A stretch of DNA of 64,000 bases from Klebsiella ornithinolytica NBRC 105727 = ATCC 31898 (GCF_001598295.1 NZ_BCYR01000004.1:62001-126000), one strand, 5' to 3'; counted from the stretch's first letter, positions 1 to 9,288 are shown. Notes: a model not told the origin generated them from the sequence alone. A program made the numbers and translations.

Positions 1-1
1 G

Positions 2-1345
2 CTAGTGAAAAGCATGTACGGTAAAGAGACCAACCGAATTTACCGTCAGACCTACGGCCTTACCTGGACCGGAGGCTGGGACAACGGCGTCACCAGCAAC
101 AGCTATGCGCAGTATGAACATACCCGTAACTCCCGTATGAATGAAGGTCTGGCGGGCGGGACCGAGGGCATCTTCTCCAGCAGCGAATTCTCGGATATCG
201 ATCTGGCGGACGTTCTGCTGCACAGCGAGGTCAATATTCCGTTTACCCTGGGCGTTGAGCAGAACCTGACGCTGGGCACCGAGTGGAATCAGCAGCGTAT
301 GAAAGATGGCGTGTCGACCACCCAGGCGCTCTCTTACGGCGCCATCGACGGTATTTCGACCTCCGGCCGCACTCCTTACAGCAGCGCCGAAATTTTCTCG
401 CTGTTTACGGAAGATAATATCGCGCTAACCGAGAGTACGATGCTGACGCCGGCTCTGCGTTTTGACCATCACAGCCTCGTCGGTAATAACTGGAGCCCGT
501 CGCTTAATCTGTCGCAGGGACTGAGCGACGACTGGACCCTGAAGCTCGGCATTGCCCGCGCCTATAAAGCGCCGAACCTCTATCAGCTTAACCCCAACTA
601 TATTCTCTATAGTAACGGCCAGGGGTGCTACGCCAGCAGTTCGGCTTGTTATCTGATGGGAAATAGCGATCTGAAGGCGGAAACCAGCGTTAACAAAGAG
701 ATTGGTCTGGAATACAAGCACGAAGGCTATCAGGCGGGGATAACCTGGTTCCGTAACGACTACCACAATAAAATTGAGTCCGGGTATTCAGCCGTCGGTA
801 CGGCGAGCAATGGAACAACGAATATTTATCAGTGGGAGAACGTCCCCAAAGCGCTGGTGGAGGGGCTGGAAGGTTCGCTTAACCTGCCGGTGAGTGAAAC
901 GGTCAACTGGAGTAATAACCTGACCTGGATGTTGCAAAGTAAGAACAAGACGACCGGCGATCGCCTGTCGGTGATTCCGCAGTTTACCCTTAACTCTACG
1001 CTCGGCTGGCAGGTCCGCGACGATCTCTCGTTGCAAAGCACTTTTACCTGGTACGGGCGGCAGAAACCTAAGCGTTTCAATTACAAAGGTGAGGCGGTAT
1101 CCGGTAGTGAGCTGAACGAAGTGAGTCCGTACAGCATCGTCGGGCTGAGCGCGACCTGGGATGTGAACAAAAATCTGAGCCTGACCAGCGGCGTGGATAA
1201 CCTCTTTGATATACGCCACTATCGTGCCGGGAATGCACAAACGACCGGGAACGCGACCACCGGCGCCTATTTATACGGTGCCGGGGCGGAGACCTATAAT
1301 GAGTCAGGGCGGACCTTCTATGTCAGTGTAAATACACATTTCTGA
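2..1345 (+). CDS. Catecholate siderophore TonB-dependent receptor (FepA/IroN family), C-terminal part
   Basis: The reading frame is open at the left window edge, so the start and the N-terminal plug domain (roughly 290 residues of a ~730-residue family) lie outside. What is seen is beta-barrel sequence ending in the aromatic outer-membrane signature VNTHF. The C-terminal third (TGDRLSVIP, SPYSIVGLSATWDV, GVDNLFD) resembles IroN and FepA, the ferric enterobactin/salmochelin receptors, as I remember them. It should import ferric catecholates across the outer membrane using TonB energy. A strong hairpin terminator follows directly, and a small AraC regulator is encoded tail to tail. The exact ligand cannot be told from the sequence. 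Confidence 0.85.
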   Translation, partial: LVKSMYGKETNRIYRQTYGLTWTGGWDNGVTSNSYAQYEHTRNSRMNEGLAGGTEGIFSSSEFSDIDLADVLLHSEVNIPFTLGVEQNLTLGTEWNQQRMKDGVSTTQALSYGAIDGISTSGRTPYSSAEIFSLFTEDNIALTESTMLTPALRFDHHSLVGNNWSPSLNLSQGLSDDWTLKLGIARAYKAPNLYQLNPNYILYSNGQGCYASSSACYLMGNSDLKAETSVNKEIGLEYKHEGYQAGITWFRNDYHNKIESGYSAVGTASNGTTNIYQWENVPKALVEGLEGSLNLPVSETVNWSNNLTWMLQSKNKTTGDRLSVIPQFTLNSTLGWQVRDDLSLQSTFTWYGRQKPKRFNYKGEAVSGSELNEVSPYSIVGLSATWDVNKNLSLTSGVDNLFDIRHYRAGNAQTTGNATTGAYLYGAGAETYNESGRTFYVSVNTHF

Positions 1346-1358
1346 TCCTGTTCTGCCT

Positions 1359-1390
1359 GGCCGGGAACATTGCGCTGTTCCCGGCCTTTT
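1359..1390 (+). terminator. Rho-independent terminator of the siderophore receptor gene
   Basis: Eleven-base perfect arms (GGCCGGGAACA and TGTTCCCGGCC) enclose a 6-nt loop and are followed by TTTTATTTTT. It starts 14 nt after the receptor stop and sits between two convergent genes. Confidence 0.85.
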
Positions 1391-1394
1391 ATTT

Positions 1395-1763
1395 TTATCG
1401 CCAGGAAACATTATCCAGTTGTTCATTGATGCGCTGGCGAAACTGCGTGGGAGTGACCGAATAATACCTCTTAAATGTCCGGTTAAATGCGCTGATGTCT
1501 TCATATCCGGCCATAATACAAATATCGACGATACGGAAAGCTGGCTGCACCTGTAATAAATCACGGCATAGCGACATGCGCTGTTGCCTGATATATTCCA
1601 TCGGCGACATATTAAAATGATGGCGGAACAAACGAAAGAGGTGCCACTCGGAATACCCGGAAAACGCGCTGAGTGCATTGACCGTGAGTTTTTTCTCGAG
1701 GTTGTTTTTTATCCAGCGCACCAGTTCGTTGAGAACGGACTGCTGGATCTCATTTCTACGCAT
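1395..1763 (-). CDS. Small AraC/XylS-family transcriptional regulator (MarA/SoxS size)
   Basis: The protein has 122 residues and consists only of the two helix-turn-helix DNA-binding modules: HTH1 near residues 25-50 (LTVNALSAFSGYSEWHLFRLF) and HTH2 near 70-95 (RIVDICIMAGYEDISAFNRTFK). There is no ligand-binding domain, as in MarA, SoxS and Rob's DNA-binding half. It lies tail to tail with the siderophore receptor and may control it or a stress regulon; the target is inference. Neither a palindromic operator nor a clear regulator partner was seen. Confidence 0.8.
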   Translation of the reverse strand: MRRNEIQQSVLNELVRWIKNNLEKKLTVNALSAFSGYSEWHLFRLFRHHFNMSPMEYIRQQRMSLCRDLLQVQPAFRIVDICIMAGYEDISAFNRTFKRYYSVTPTQFRQRINEQLDNVSWR

Positions 1764-1944
1764 GATTCATGCTCATTCCAGGACCGGGCCCCTCCATCAC
1801 GTGGCGGGAGGGCTGCAGGCGGCCAGGTAAATGCCTCACCCTCCATGGTAAGGCGCCACTACTTTACTTTTTTGATATAACGCTTGATGTGCTTTGATGT
1901 TCCCATAAGCCTCTCATACTCTATTCTGCTATTTTGAGGAAAAT

Positions 1945-2052
1945 ATGAAGAATGCATACAAATTGACACCCGCAACCCTTGCAGGTACTACGGAGCGTTA
2001 CTGCATAATTTATTCAATATCTCTTCATTTTAAGTTCGGTATTTCAGGGTAA
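1945..2052 (+). CDS. Possible 35-residue small protein, unknown
   Basis: ATG is preceded by TGAGGAAAAT, a good Shine-Dalgarno at usual spacing. The product begins MKNAYKLTPATLAG and ends FKFGISG. It matches nothing I recognise and has no clear signal peptide or membrane segment. A strong Rho-independent terminator starts 53 nt after the stop, which would fit a short monocistronic mRNA or a small RNA. It could equally be chance. Confidence 0.3.
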   Translation: MKNAYKLTPATLAGTTERYCIIYSISLHFKFGISG

Positions 2053-2105
2053 ATTTCCGGTGTTCCTGGTTTATCCCAGAGAGCATCATTCCTGACAAGA
2101 TCATT

Positions 2106-2143
2106 CCCCCTTTCACCCCATTAGAAAGGGGGCTTTTTGTTTT
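2106..2143 (+). terminator. Rho-independent terminator in the intergenic region
   Basis: CCCCCTTTC and GAAAGGGGG form a 9-bp perfect stem, followed by CTTTTTGTTTT. No annotated gene lies upstream on this strand for over 700 bp (the receptor has its own terminator). It therefore points to an unrecognised short transcript from the + strand. Confidence 0.8.
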
Positions 2144-2361
2144 ATACCTTACAGTCATTGTGCGCTCTCATTCGGTTATCAGGTTGCTGCTCAGACTAAT
2201 TTATTCGAACGAAGTTCCGTTAAGTTTTATTTTTTTCTCCAGCCAATAACATCCATTTTTTCTCCATTGTTTCGCCATAATGAAGTGTAATTCTGCGCGT
2301 TGCTTACGCAAATCCCAGCAGAATTCTGCTATCGCCAAATATCTCTTAGACGAAAACGTCC

Positions 2362-4785
2362 ATGCTAAAGAAAATAAATATCATTGCCGGGTTATTAATG
2401 TCTCCCTTAACACTTTATGCATCAACAACGTACACAATTGATGATATTCGTTTTGAAGGGTTGCAGCGCGTGACGGTAGGGGCCGCGCTATTAAGCATGC
2501 CCATCCATGCCGGAGAACCGGTATCTAATGATGATATTAGCGAGTCGCTACGCGCTTTATATGCCAGCGGTAATTTTGAAAATGTCCAGATCCTGCGCGA
2601 TGGCACGACGCTGGTGGTACAACTTAAAGAGCGTCCGACGATCGCCAAATTAAGTTTTTCGGGGAATAAAGCGGTGAAGGATGATGCCCTGAAGGACAAT
2701 CTGGCAGCCAGCGGCGTCGAAGAAGGAAGTGCATTAGATCGTAATGCTCTCAGTGAAATAGAAAAAGGATTACAGGATTTCTATTATAGCGTCGGGAAAT
2801 ACAGCGCGCAGGTTCATGCTGTGGTCACGCCGCTGCCGCGAAACCGCGTCGATTTAAAGTTTGTTTTTCAGGAAGGTATCGCCGCGACGATTGCCCAGAT
2901 TAATATTATCGGCAATAAAGCCTTCCGCGAGGAAACGCTACTGGACCAGCTGCAGCTGCGTGATCATGTTCCGTGGTGGAACGTGATTGGCGACAAGAAA
3001 TATCAGAAACAAAAAATGGAAGCAGACCTGGAAACCCTGCGTAGTTATTATCTCGATCGTGGCTATGCGCGCTTTGCTATTAACTCCAGTCAGGTCAGCA
3101 TCACACCGGATAAAAAGTCGCTGTATCTTACGGTCAATCTCTCTGAAGGCGAGCGCTATAAAGTCACCAGTACGCGGGTGAGCGGCGAGATGGCCGGGCA
3201 CACGCAAGAGACAGAAGCGCTGGCGCAGCCTCTGTCGGGCAAATGGTACAGTGGAGCCGACATTACCGCCGTTGAAAACAGCATCAAAAAGCGCTTTGGT
3301 AAATATGGCTATGCCTGGCCCCAGGTGAATACCCGTACGGAAATTGATGAGGCCAACAAAAGTGTGACTCTACATATCAATGTTGATGCCGGACGTCGTT
3401 ATTCCGTGCGCCAGATCCGTTTTGCCGGCAATGATACTTCGCGTGACGCCGTCTTGCGTCGTGAAATGCGGCAAATGGAGGGGGCGTGGCTCAACGACGA
3501 AAAAGTACAGCAAGGGAAAGAGCGGCTGGATCGTACGGGCTTTTTTGAAACGGTGGGTAAAGAAATCACCCCGGTTGCCGGGAGCCAGGATCAGGTCGAC
3601 GTGATCTATAAAGTGAAAGAACGTAACACCGGTTCGTTTAACGTGGGCCTGGGATTTGGGACAGACAGCGGCATCAGCTATCAGCTTGGCGTCACTCAGG
3701 ATAACTGGTTAGGCACCGGCAACAGCGTGAGTTTTAACGGCACACGTAACAGCTACCAGTCCTATGTTGAACTGGGCGCCACCGATCCCTATTTTACCGT
3801 TGATGGCGTCAGCCTGGGCGGGAAAATTTTCTACAACAGCTACGATGCCGCCGATGCAGATGCCGGGAGCTATAACCAGCAAAGTTACGGGCTGGGGAGT
3901 AATCTTGGCTTCCCGATTAGCGAGAATAACTCGCTGAATGTGGGTATTGATTACGTCCATAACTACCTGACGAACATGGATCCGGAGCTGACGACGTGGA
4001 ATTACCTTAATTCGCGAGGTATTTATCCGAACGTGGTCACCAAAGATGGTGACAGCGGGGCGAAGTATAGCGCCAACGACATTTTTGCCAGTCTGGGCTG
4101 GAGCTACAACAATCTCGATCGCGGTTTTTTCCCTCGTTCCGGCAATAAAAGCAGTCTGAGCGGTAAAGTGACCGTGCCGGGATCAGACAACAGCTACTAC
4201 AAACTCACCCTCGATACCACGCAATATCTCCCTCTTAATGAAGGGAAAAGCTGGGTCTGGATGGAGCATCTGAAAGCAGGTTATGCCGGCGGTCTGAACG
4301 GGAATTCGGTTCCGTTTTACGATAACTTCTATGCCGGAGGGTCGTCGTCAGTGCGGGGGTTCTCTTCCAATACGATTGGTCCAAAAGCAGCCTACTATCG
4401 CTGTAACGGGACTGAAAGCAGCTACAGTCACTGCCCGGTTGAAAGCTCTTCGGATGCGGTGGGCGGAAATGCCATGGCGGTTGTGAATAGCGAATTTATT
4501 ATTCCGACGCCGTTTATTAATGATAAATATGCCGACAGTTTACGTACCTCGCTGTTCGTCGATGCGGGGACGGTATGGAGTACGTCATGGCAAAATACCG
4601 CTCAGACGCAGGCTGCCGGGATCCCTGACTACGGCGACCCGCTGCATATTCGTATGTCGGCAGGGATTGCCGTGCAATGGATGTCGCCGCTGGGGCCGCT
4701 GGTCTTTTCCTGGGCCGAACCATTTAAAAAATATGATGGCGATAAAGCGGAGCAGTTTCAGTTTAATATCGGGAAAACCTGGTAA
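2362..4785 (+). CDS. bamK: BamA paralogue (Omp85 outer-membrane insertase, BamK type)
   Basis: The 807-residue protein has a signal peptide (about residues 1-20), five POTRA domains (about 21-420) and a 16-strand barrel. It follows E. coli BamA (810 aa) along its whole length, with blocks such as [24 protein letters not shown] and the VRGF barrel-lid motif ([16 protein letters not shown]). It ends in the BamA-like FQFNIGKTW, and the loop-6 cysteine pair is kept. The true bamA sits elsewhere, next to rseP and skp, so this is an extra copy in an accessory locus. Klebsiella is known to carry such a paralogue, BamK, and the symbol is assigned on that basis. It probably helps insert beta-barrel proteins, perhaps a subset. 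Confidence 0.85.
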   Translation: MLKKINIIAGLLMSPLTLYASTTYTIDDIRFEGLQRVTVGAALLSMPIHAGEPVSNDDISESLRALYASGNFENVQILRDGTTLVVQLKERPTIAKLSFSGNKAVKDDALKDNLAASGVEEGSALDRNALSEIEKGLQDFYYSVGKYSAQVHAVVTPLPRNRVDLKFVFQEGIAATIAQINIIGNKAFREETLLDQLQLRDHVPWWNVIGDKKYQKQKMEADLETLRSYYLDRGYARFAINSSQVSITPDKKSLYLTVNLSEGERYKVTSTRVSGEMAGHTQETEALAQPLSGKWYSGADITAVENSIKKRFGKYGYAWPQVNTRTEIDEANKSVTLHINVDAGRRYSVRQIRFAGNDTSRDAVLRREMRQMEGAWLNDEKVQQGKERLDRTGFFETVGKEITPVAGSQDQVDVIYKVKERNTGSFNVGLGFGTDSGISYQLGVTQDNWLGTGNSVSFNGTRNSYQSYVELGATDPYFTVDGVSLGGKIFYNSYDAADADAGSYNQQSYGLGSNLGFPISENNSLNVGIDYVHNYLTNMDPELTTWNYLNSRGIYPNVVTKDGDSGAKYSANDIFASLGWSYNNLDRGFFPRSGNKSSLSGKVTVPGSDNSYYKLTLDTTQYLPLNEGKSWVWMEHLKAGYAGGLNGNSVPFYDNFYAGGSSSVRGFSSNTIGPKAAYYRCNGTESSYSHCPVESSSDAVGGNAMAVVNSEFIIPTPFINDKYADSLRTSLFVDAGTVWSTSWQNTAQTQAAGIPDYGDPLHIRMSAGIAVQWMSPLGPLVFSWAEPFKKYDGDKAEQFQFNIGKTW

Positions 4786-4800
4786 ATATCCACAAATAAT

Positions 4801-4836
4801 GCGATGGGTTGATGACAACCCGTCGCGTCCTTTTTA
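4801..4836 (+). terminator. Terminator of the BamA paralogue gene
   Basis: GCGATGGGTTG pairs with CAACCCGTCGC (one G-T pair) around a 4-nt loop and is followed by GTCCTTTTTAA. It starts 15 nt after the stop. Confidence 0.75.
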
Positions 4837-5077
4837 ACTGTAGCCGGCACATCGCTCATCCGCGTATTGTAAATTTATACCCGGCGCAATGTAGAATTAT
4901 GTATTTATATTCTTAATGCCTACGTATTTTATATTAGTTCTCCGCTGACTATTTATCTGTTCATTGACAGCTCATCGTGATTTTACATCATAATGTTGCC
5001 GGGAGGGCTTGCGGATAATTATAATCTTTGCTATGACTATCTACGTGGCTATTTCCCGGAAAGCACAAGGACGCGAC

Positions 5078-5428
5078 ATGAAATGGACAATTCAGAATAC
5101 AATTATCTGCCCACATTCTGGTGTGGCATTTTCAAGCATCTCGAGATTGCGCTTTTTAAAATTTATCATATGGTATGAAGCCGATATTCTGTTGCTTCCC
5201 GGGGAATCCATGAAACTGTATTCCTCGGAAGTATTAGTTAATGGAAAATATCATTATATTAAGGTCTATAATATTTCAACCTACAGCCATGCACAATGGG
5301 AAGCCTTAAGGGAAAGGCCATCCTGCCCCTATGATTTCGGGGCTACCACGATAGAGGGTTGCTGTTATCAGCCGCATTGTGCGATTAAACGTTGCCCTGG
5401 CAGTTTCAAGCACCACGCGTTGTGCTAA
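5078..5428 (+). CDS. Unknown small Cys-rich protein
   Basis: I do not recognise this 116-residue product. The chosen ATG has AAGGA six bases upstream. A second in-frame ATG at 5210 (GGGGA upstream) would give 72 residues starting MKLYSSEVLVNGKYHYIKV and may be the true start. The C-terminal 35 residues hold six cysteines and two histidine-containing stretches (CPYDFG, GCCYQPHCAIKRC, KHHALC), suggestive of metal binding or disulphides. There is no clear signal peptide. It lies in an AT-rich patch between the BamA paralogue and the convergent ToxR-like pair. Confidence 0.45.
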   Translation: MKWTIQNTIICPHSGVAFSSISRLRFLKFIIWYEADILLLPGESMKLYSSEVLVNGKYHYIKVYNISTYSHAQWEALRERPSCPYDFGATTIEGCCYQPHCAIKRCPGSFKHHALC

Positions 5429-5439
5429 CGAAACCCATG

Positions 5440-5922
5440 CTAACTATTTGTATTTTCACAAATAAAATAAGGGGTGTTTGTTGACATAAAGACCCATGAG
5501 TCATGTTTTATCTTTAATATTTTGATAATGAACCGATCTTCTTTTCTGATCTCCGTAAAGAACGGCGGTAGAATCTCATCGAATTTTTCAGGAAGCGCAG
5601 TGGCATTCGAGCGAATATTCGTGTCGCTACTTCTGAAAATATAAATGTTATTTTTATTTTTTACATAGGTTATATATTTTCTGATGCTGATATTATCCAT
5701 TGAATTTCCTGAGCTACCGGTGAATGTAATTAATCCATCACCATCGCTGGCAAAGAAAGTGACAGAGAAAGCAAATTCTTTACCATCATTAACTATTGAA
5801 AAAGCGGACGTGCAGTTAATGCTTTCACCGTCATCAGATGAGCTGATGTAATAAAAAGCAAGGCTTATTGTGATAATAATGACTGTATATGCAAGAGCTT
5901 TATTTATCTTTCGTGTTTTCAT
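5440..5922 (-). CDS. Single-pass membrane protein, putative partner of the ToxR-like regulator
   Basis: The protein has 160 residues. A short basic N-terminus is followed by one hydrophobic segment (about residues 9-27, YTVIIITISLAFYYI) and then ~130 residues that should face the periplasm, with two cysteines. It begins 6 nt after the stop of the upstream winged-helix regulator, so the two are co-transcribed. The size and layout recall ToxS beside ToxR and YqeJ beside YqeI in E. coli; the sequence itself is not one I recognise. A role stabilising or tuning the regulator's periplasmic domain is inference. Low GC suggests acquisition or H-NS silencing. Confidence 0.6.
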   Translation of the reverse strand: MKTRKINKALAYTVIIITISLAFYYISSSDDGESINCTSAFSIVNDGKEFAFSVTFFASDGDGLITFTGSSGNSMDNISIRKYITYVKNKNNIYIFRSSDTNIRSNATALPEKFDEILPPFFTEIRKEDRFIIKILKIKHDSWVFMSTNTPYFICENTNS

Positions 5923-5928
5923 GTTGTG

Positions 5929-6783
5929 TTATTTTAAGTAATAAAATGAGGTACAGAATGATTTTTTATTAGATTTTATTGGATATCGACAGGAGATCAG
6001 TGATGTCCTGCTCGATGGGTAATGATTCGTTATATAAATAGTCCGTCCATTTGAGCAGCTGATATTATGCTCTTTGAGAAAATTAATATAGTACTCATCA
6101 AATCTTAGGTCATCGTTTCTGAAAATCTTGCAGCTATTGATTGTCGTGATCAGTGTATACGACGCGAAAGGTGAATCGGTTGTTGCTGACTGATTAATGA
6201 AGATATGCAACAGAATAATCAACAAACTTGTAATACCGGCGACAAGACATCCTGTCTTTCTTTTTCTCACGGCCCCGATGATTGTCCTCGACAGGACGTC
6301 ACCTTTGTCTTGCGCCGTCGGTGGGTCGGCGTGAAGTTGCTGGCTCCCTTCATCATGAGCGCCATGTCCTTCCGTCACCGCTCTGTTTATCTGATTTATT
6401 TCTGCAGCGGCGATATCATTAGCCTTCTCCGCAGGGGTCCCGGGAGCCTCAATCCGGATATTCGCTTCATCCGCAATCATGAAACCCCGTTTAGGGATTG
6501 TTTGAATAAGTGTGCCATTCACATTGAAGCGATTTAAAGATTTACGCAGCAAAGAGATGTTTTGATATAGAGTATTTGGCGTAACACTCATCCCTCTTTC
6601 TCCCCACGCATTTTGCAGCAGCTCTGCCTGGGTGACAATTCGTCCCTGATTTCTTATTAACAAATCAAAGCAAAGGCTTGCGGGTATTGCCAGGGCCATG
6701 CGTTCATTACTTTTTATGGAATGGAGAGTATGCGCTTCTGAGTTAAATCGCAGCGTGTTCTCGATAACGTAAATAGTAGCCAT
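5929..6783 (-). CDS. ToxR/CadC-like membrane-anchored winged-helix transcriptional regulator
   Basis: The 284-residue protein has an OmpR-type winged helix at about residues 5-105 (PASLCFDLLIRNQGRIVTQ, VTPNTLYQNISLLRKSL, IQTIPKRGF). An Ala/Gln-rich linker follows, then one transmembrane segment near 178-198 (CLVAGITSLLIILLHIFI) and an ~80-residue periplasmic tail with cysteines. This is the one-component ToxR/CadC design, in which the protein binds DNA while anchored in the inner membrane. It is divergent from the ecp pilus operon and upstream of its likely membrane partner, so control of the pilus genes is a reasonable but unproven guess. The ribosome site is weak. Confidence 0.75.
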   Translation of the reverse strand: MATIYVIENTLRFNSEAHTLHSIKSNERMALAIPASLCFDLLIRNQGRIVTQAELLQNAWGERGMSVTPNTLYQNISLLRKSLNRFNVNGTLIQTIPKRGFMIADEANIRIEAPGTPAEKANDIAAAEINQINRAVTEGHGAHDEGSQQLHADPPTAQDKGDVLSRTIIGAVRKRKTGCLVAGITSLLIILLHIFINQSATTDSPFASYTLITTINSCKIFRNDDLRFDEYYINFLKEHNISCSNGRTIYITNHYPSSRTSLISCRYPIKSNKKSFCTSFYYLK

Positions 6784-7224
6784 ATATGATTTCTTATTGT
6801 GAGAATAGTTACCACTGTGTCATTTATCTGGGGTTTGATGCCGCGATACTAGCACCAAAGAGTAAACCTGACATTCACTCATAACTAAGAATAATCTTAA
6901 TCCCCGGGTGAGAGTTTTTCTGAATTGCTTTTTATTTGTTAAATTTACTAACTATTCTGATATTTATCAATGTCTTGAGTTTTAACAAATGCTCAACAGA
7001 TGTGATTTTTTTGCCCTTCATAACTTTATGAGTAATAAATTTTGCTTATTAAGCTTACTATTTGTGTATGAAATGTGGCGGTGCTACCGTAACAAAAATA
7101 ATAGTGATGTTTTGTCACCTTTCATAAAAGAAAAGTAAAAAAGCAGGGGCCAACGTCATCATGGATGTTGGCGTCTGCCGACGGATGGGGTCAACAGGCT
7201 CAATGGAATGGAGGTTCTGTTATC
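6784..7224. promoter_or_regulatory. AT-rich divergent control region between the ToxR-like gene and ecpR
   Basis: About 440 bp of AT-rich DNA lies between the two divergent regulator genes. It includes a short inverted repeat TAAGA-ATAA-TCTTA at 6886-6899 and several A/T tracts of the kind bound by H-NS or IHF. It must hold the promoters of both directions; no -35/-10 pair can be assigned with confidence. Confidence 0.5.
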
Positions 7225-7800
7225 ATGGCTGTATTGATCGTAACAGATAATTATTTCTATATGCAGGGTCTGGTCAGCATGGCTGACGATGAGTGCAACA
7301 TCACCTGGGTCGATAACATTGACAATGAGTATGCGCACCAGCAGTGCCAGGCACTGAGCGCCGATGATTACGTCATTATCCATTTTGCACAGATAGATAA
7401 AATGCTTTGCTCGTATCAGTATTATTTGATGAACAGTCCGGCGAAAGTGATTGTGGCTCCAGATGCCAAATTTGTCACTGATGTTTCTGACATCAACAAT
7501 ATCTGCTTTCTGTCTGCTGATGCGAGCGTTAAAACGGTTGAAAGCATCCTTAAGCTGAAGAAGTTTAAAGTCAGAAAAAGAAACCTCACGGTTCGTGAAG
7601 AGAAGATTATGTCATTGCTGATTATTGGTAACTTAATTAATGACATTTCTAAAACACTTGGTCTGAGTATCAAGACAGTGAGTTTACATAAAAGTAATAC
7701 CAGCAATAAGGTCGGCTTGTTGAATAACAACAACATTACCATGCTTGCCTTAATGCGTTTTATCTTGCCGGCATCAGGGACCGACATGATTCTTATTTAA
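7225..7800 (+). CDS. ecpR: LuxR-type regulator of the ECP pilus operon
   Basis: The ATG at 7225 is preferred because GGAGG stands 10 nt upstream; an upstream in-frame start has no ribosome site. The product has 191 residues. An N-terminal receiver-like domain lacks a clear phospho-Asp pocket. A C-terminal LuxR/FixJ HTH lies at about 140-185 (LTVREEKIMSLL, DISKTLGLSIKTVSLHKSN). Its place directly upstream of ecpA matches EcpR/MatA, which activates ecp and represses flagella in E. coli. The N-terminal half looks quite different from E. coli EcpR as I remember it, so the name rests mainly on position and the HTH. Confidence 0.7.
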   Translation: MAVLIVTDNYFYMQGLVSMADDECNITWVDNIDNEYAHQQCQALSADDYVIIHFAQIDKMLCSYQYYLMNSPAKVIVAPDAKFVTDVSDINNICFLSADASVKTVESILKLKKFKVRKRNLTVREEKIMSLLIIGNLINDISKTLGLSIKTVSLHKSNTSNKVGLLNNNNITMLALMRFILPASGTDMILI

Positions 7801-7880
7801 TGTTGTATTACTGCAGTGTTATTGCGTTTTATTTTCACGGAAATCTATTAAGTTTTATCGATTGTATTCAATTTTTGCAT

Positions 7881-7929
7881 TTAAGAACATCCTGTTCTTA
7901 AGGGTAATGGCTCCATAAATAACTATGGA
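7881..7929 (+). promoter_or_regulatory. Two stem-loops in the ecpR-ecpA spacer
   Basis: The first hairpin (7881-7901) has 9-bp arms TTAAGAACA/TGTTCTTAA with a 3-nt loop. The second (7912-7929) has arms TCCATA/TATGGA with a 6-nt loop. They stand 47 nt ahead of the ecpA start. Neither has a U tract, so they are more likely mRNA processing or stability elements than terminators. Confidence 0.5.
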
Positions 7930-7975
7930 ACAGCACGGGCGATATAAAGCCTTTTATTTTTCTCAGGTGATGAAT

Positions 7976-8560
7976 ATGAAATTGAAAATGTTAGCAGCAG
8001 CTCTTGTGACGACTTTCTGTGTGGGCGCTGTTCAGGCAGCAGACGTTACGGCTCAGGCCGTCGCAACCTGGTCGGCAACGGCAAAAAAAGACACCACCAG
8101 CAAACTGGTTGTGACACCTCTGGGTAGCCTGGCTTTCCAGTATGCAGAAGGAATTAAAGGCTTTAACACCCAGAAAGGTCTGTTCGATGTTGCGATTGAA
8201 GGGGATGCGACTGCGACAGCATTTAAACTGACCTCCCGTCTGATTACCAACACCCTGACTCAGCTGGATACCTCCGGTTCGACGCTGAATGTCGGTGTGG
8301 ATTATAACGGCGTTGCCGTCGAAAAAGCGGCTGATACCGTCATGATCGATACGGCGAATGGCGTTCTGGGCGGCAACCTTAGCGCGCTGTCTAACGGTTA
8401 CAACCAGGCTGGCCGCGCTACCGCACAGGATGGTTTCAACTTCTCAATCATCAGCGGCACCGCCGATGGTACGAATGCAGTCAACGATTACAGCACGCTG
8501 CCGGAAGGGATCTGGAGCGGTGACGTCAGCGTCCAGTTCGACGCGACCTGGACCAGCTGA
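7976..8560 (+). CDS. ecpA: E. coli common pilus major subunit EcpA
   Basis: The ATG at 7976 is chosen because AGGTG stands 6 nt upstream and it gives 194 residues, against 195 in E. coli. The signal peptide is cut after VQA. The mature part ([18 protein letters not shown]) is almost the same as E. coli EcpA through to FDATWTS. It forms the shaft of the ECP (Mat) pilus, an alternate chaperone-usher fibre used in adhesion and biofilms. It is the first structural gene of ecpABCDE. Confidence 0.95.
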   Translation: MKLKMLAAALVTTFCVGAVQAADVTAQAVATWSATAKKDTTSKLVVTPLGSLAFQYAEGIKGFNTQKGLFDVAIEGDATATAFKLTSRLITNTLTQLDTSGSTLNVGVDYNGVAVEKAADTVMIDTANGVLGGNLSALSNGYNQAGRATAQDGFNFSIISGTADGTNAVNDYSTLPEGIWSGDVSVQFDATWTS

Positions 8561-8619
8561 TTTCTCTGTAGCACGAGCAGGGGGGATTCCCCCTGCTTTC
8601 TTCCACGGACCGAATTCAT

Positions 8620-9288
8620 ATGAAAAACCGCATTCTGGCTATCAGCCTGTATTTTTGCGCCATCATGCCGGCCCTGGCACTGGATGTTGGCGATATTTCT
8701 TCATTTATGAACAGCGACGCCAGCGTGCTCAGTAAAGAGATTAAAAATACCACCGAGAGTGGACGTTTAATCAATATCCATGTTGAACGTCTTTCCTCAC
8801 CGCTTGAAGGCGGCAGCGTGATTCCGATGGACACTCAGGATGAAGTGCTGCTGACACCCGCCAGCCTGCTACTGCCCGCGAAGAGTCGTGATGTCATTCG
8901 CTTTTTCTACAAAGGCCCGGCGGATAGTAAAGAGCGCTACTACCGCATCGTCTGGTTCGATCAGGCGTTGAGCGATGCGCAGCGCGATAGTGCCAGGCGC
9001 AGTGCGGTTGCTACCGCATCGGCCCGTATCGGCACCATCCTGGTCGTTGCCCCACGCAAGGCGGATTACCGCTATCAGTATGCCAACGGAACGCTGGTGA
9101 ATACCGGCAATGCCACGCTACGTATCCTGGCTTACGGCCCCTGCCTGAAGCCCGCAGATGGCAAAGAATGCAAAGAAAACTATTACCTCATGCCCGGCAA
9201 AGAGCGCCGTTTCACCCGCGTGAATGTTGCCGATAAAAAAGGGCGGGTCGCACTCTGGCAAGGCGAGCAGTTTGTTCCCGTAAAATAA
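8620..9288 (+). CDS. ecpB: ECP pilus periplasmic chaperone EcpB
   Basis: The 222-residue protein has a signal peptide (cut after LALA) and an immunoglobulin-like chaperone fold ([33 protein letters not shown]). It should hold EcpA/EcpD subunits in the periplasm before they reach the usher. It lies between ecpA and ecpC, 59 and 24 nt away, on the same transcript. It is related to the second chaperone EcpE at the end of the operon. Confidence 0.92.
   Translation: MKNRILAISLYFCAIMPALALDVGDISSFMNSDASVLSKEIKNTTESGRLINIHVERLSSPLEGGSVIPMDTQDEVLLTPASLLLPAKSRDVIRFFYKGPADSKERYYRIVWFDQALSDAQRDSARRSAVATASARIGTILVVAPRKADYRYQYANGTLVNTGNATLRILAYGPCLKPADGKECKENYYLMPGKERRFTRVNVADKKGRVALWQGEQFVPVK

Larger units (their letters stand above)
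1764..2361. other. 598-bp AT-rich intergenic region with a possible small transcript
   Basis: The region separates the AraC gene from the BamA paralogue. It is clearly more AT-rich than the flanking genes. It contains a 35-codon ORF with a good ribosome site (1945-2052) and a strong terminator (2106-2143). The remaining ~220 bp up to the BamA paralogue would hold that gene's promoter; no operator was recognised. Confidence 0.6.

Noticed and set aside
2..1345. Siderophore receptor read as a truncated pseudogene
   Set aside because: The frame is open at the window edge, so the missing N-terminus is simply outside the window.
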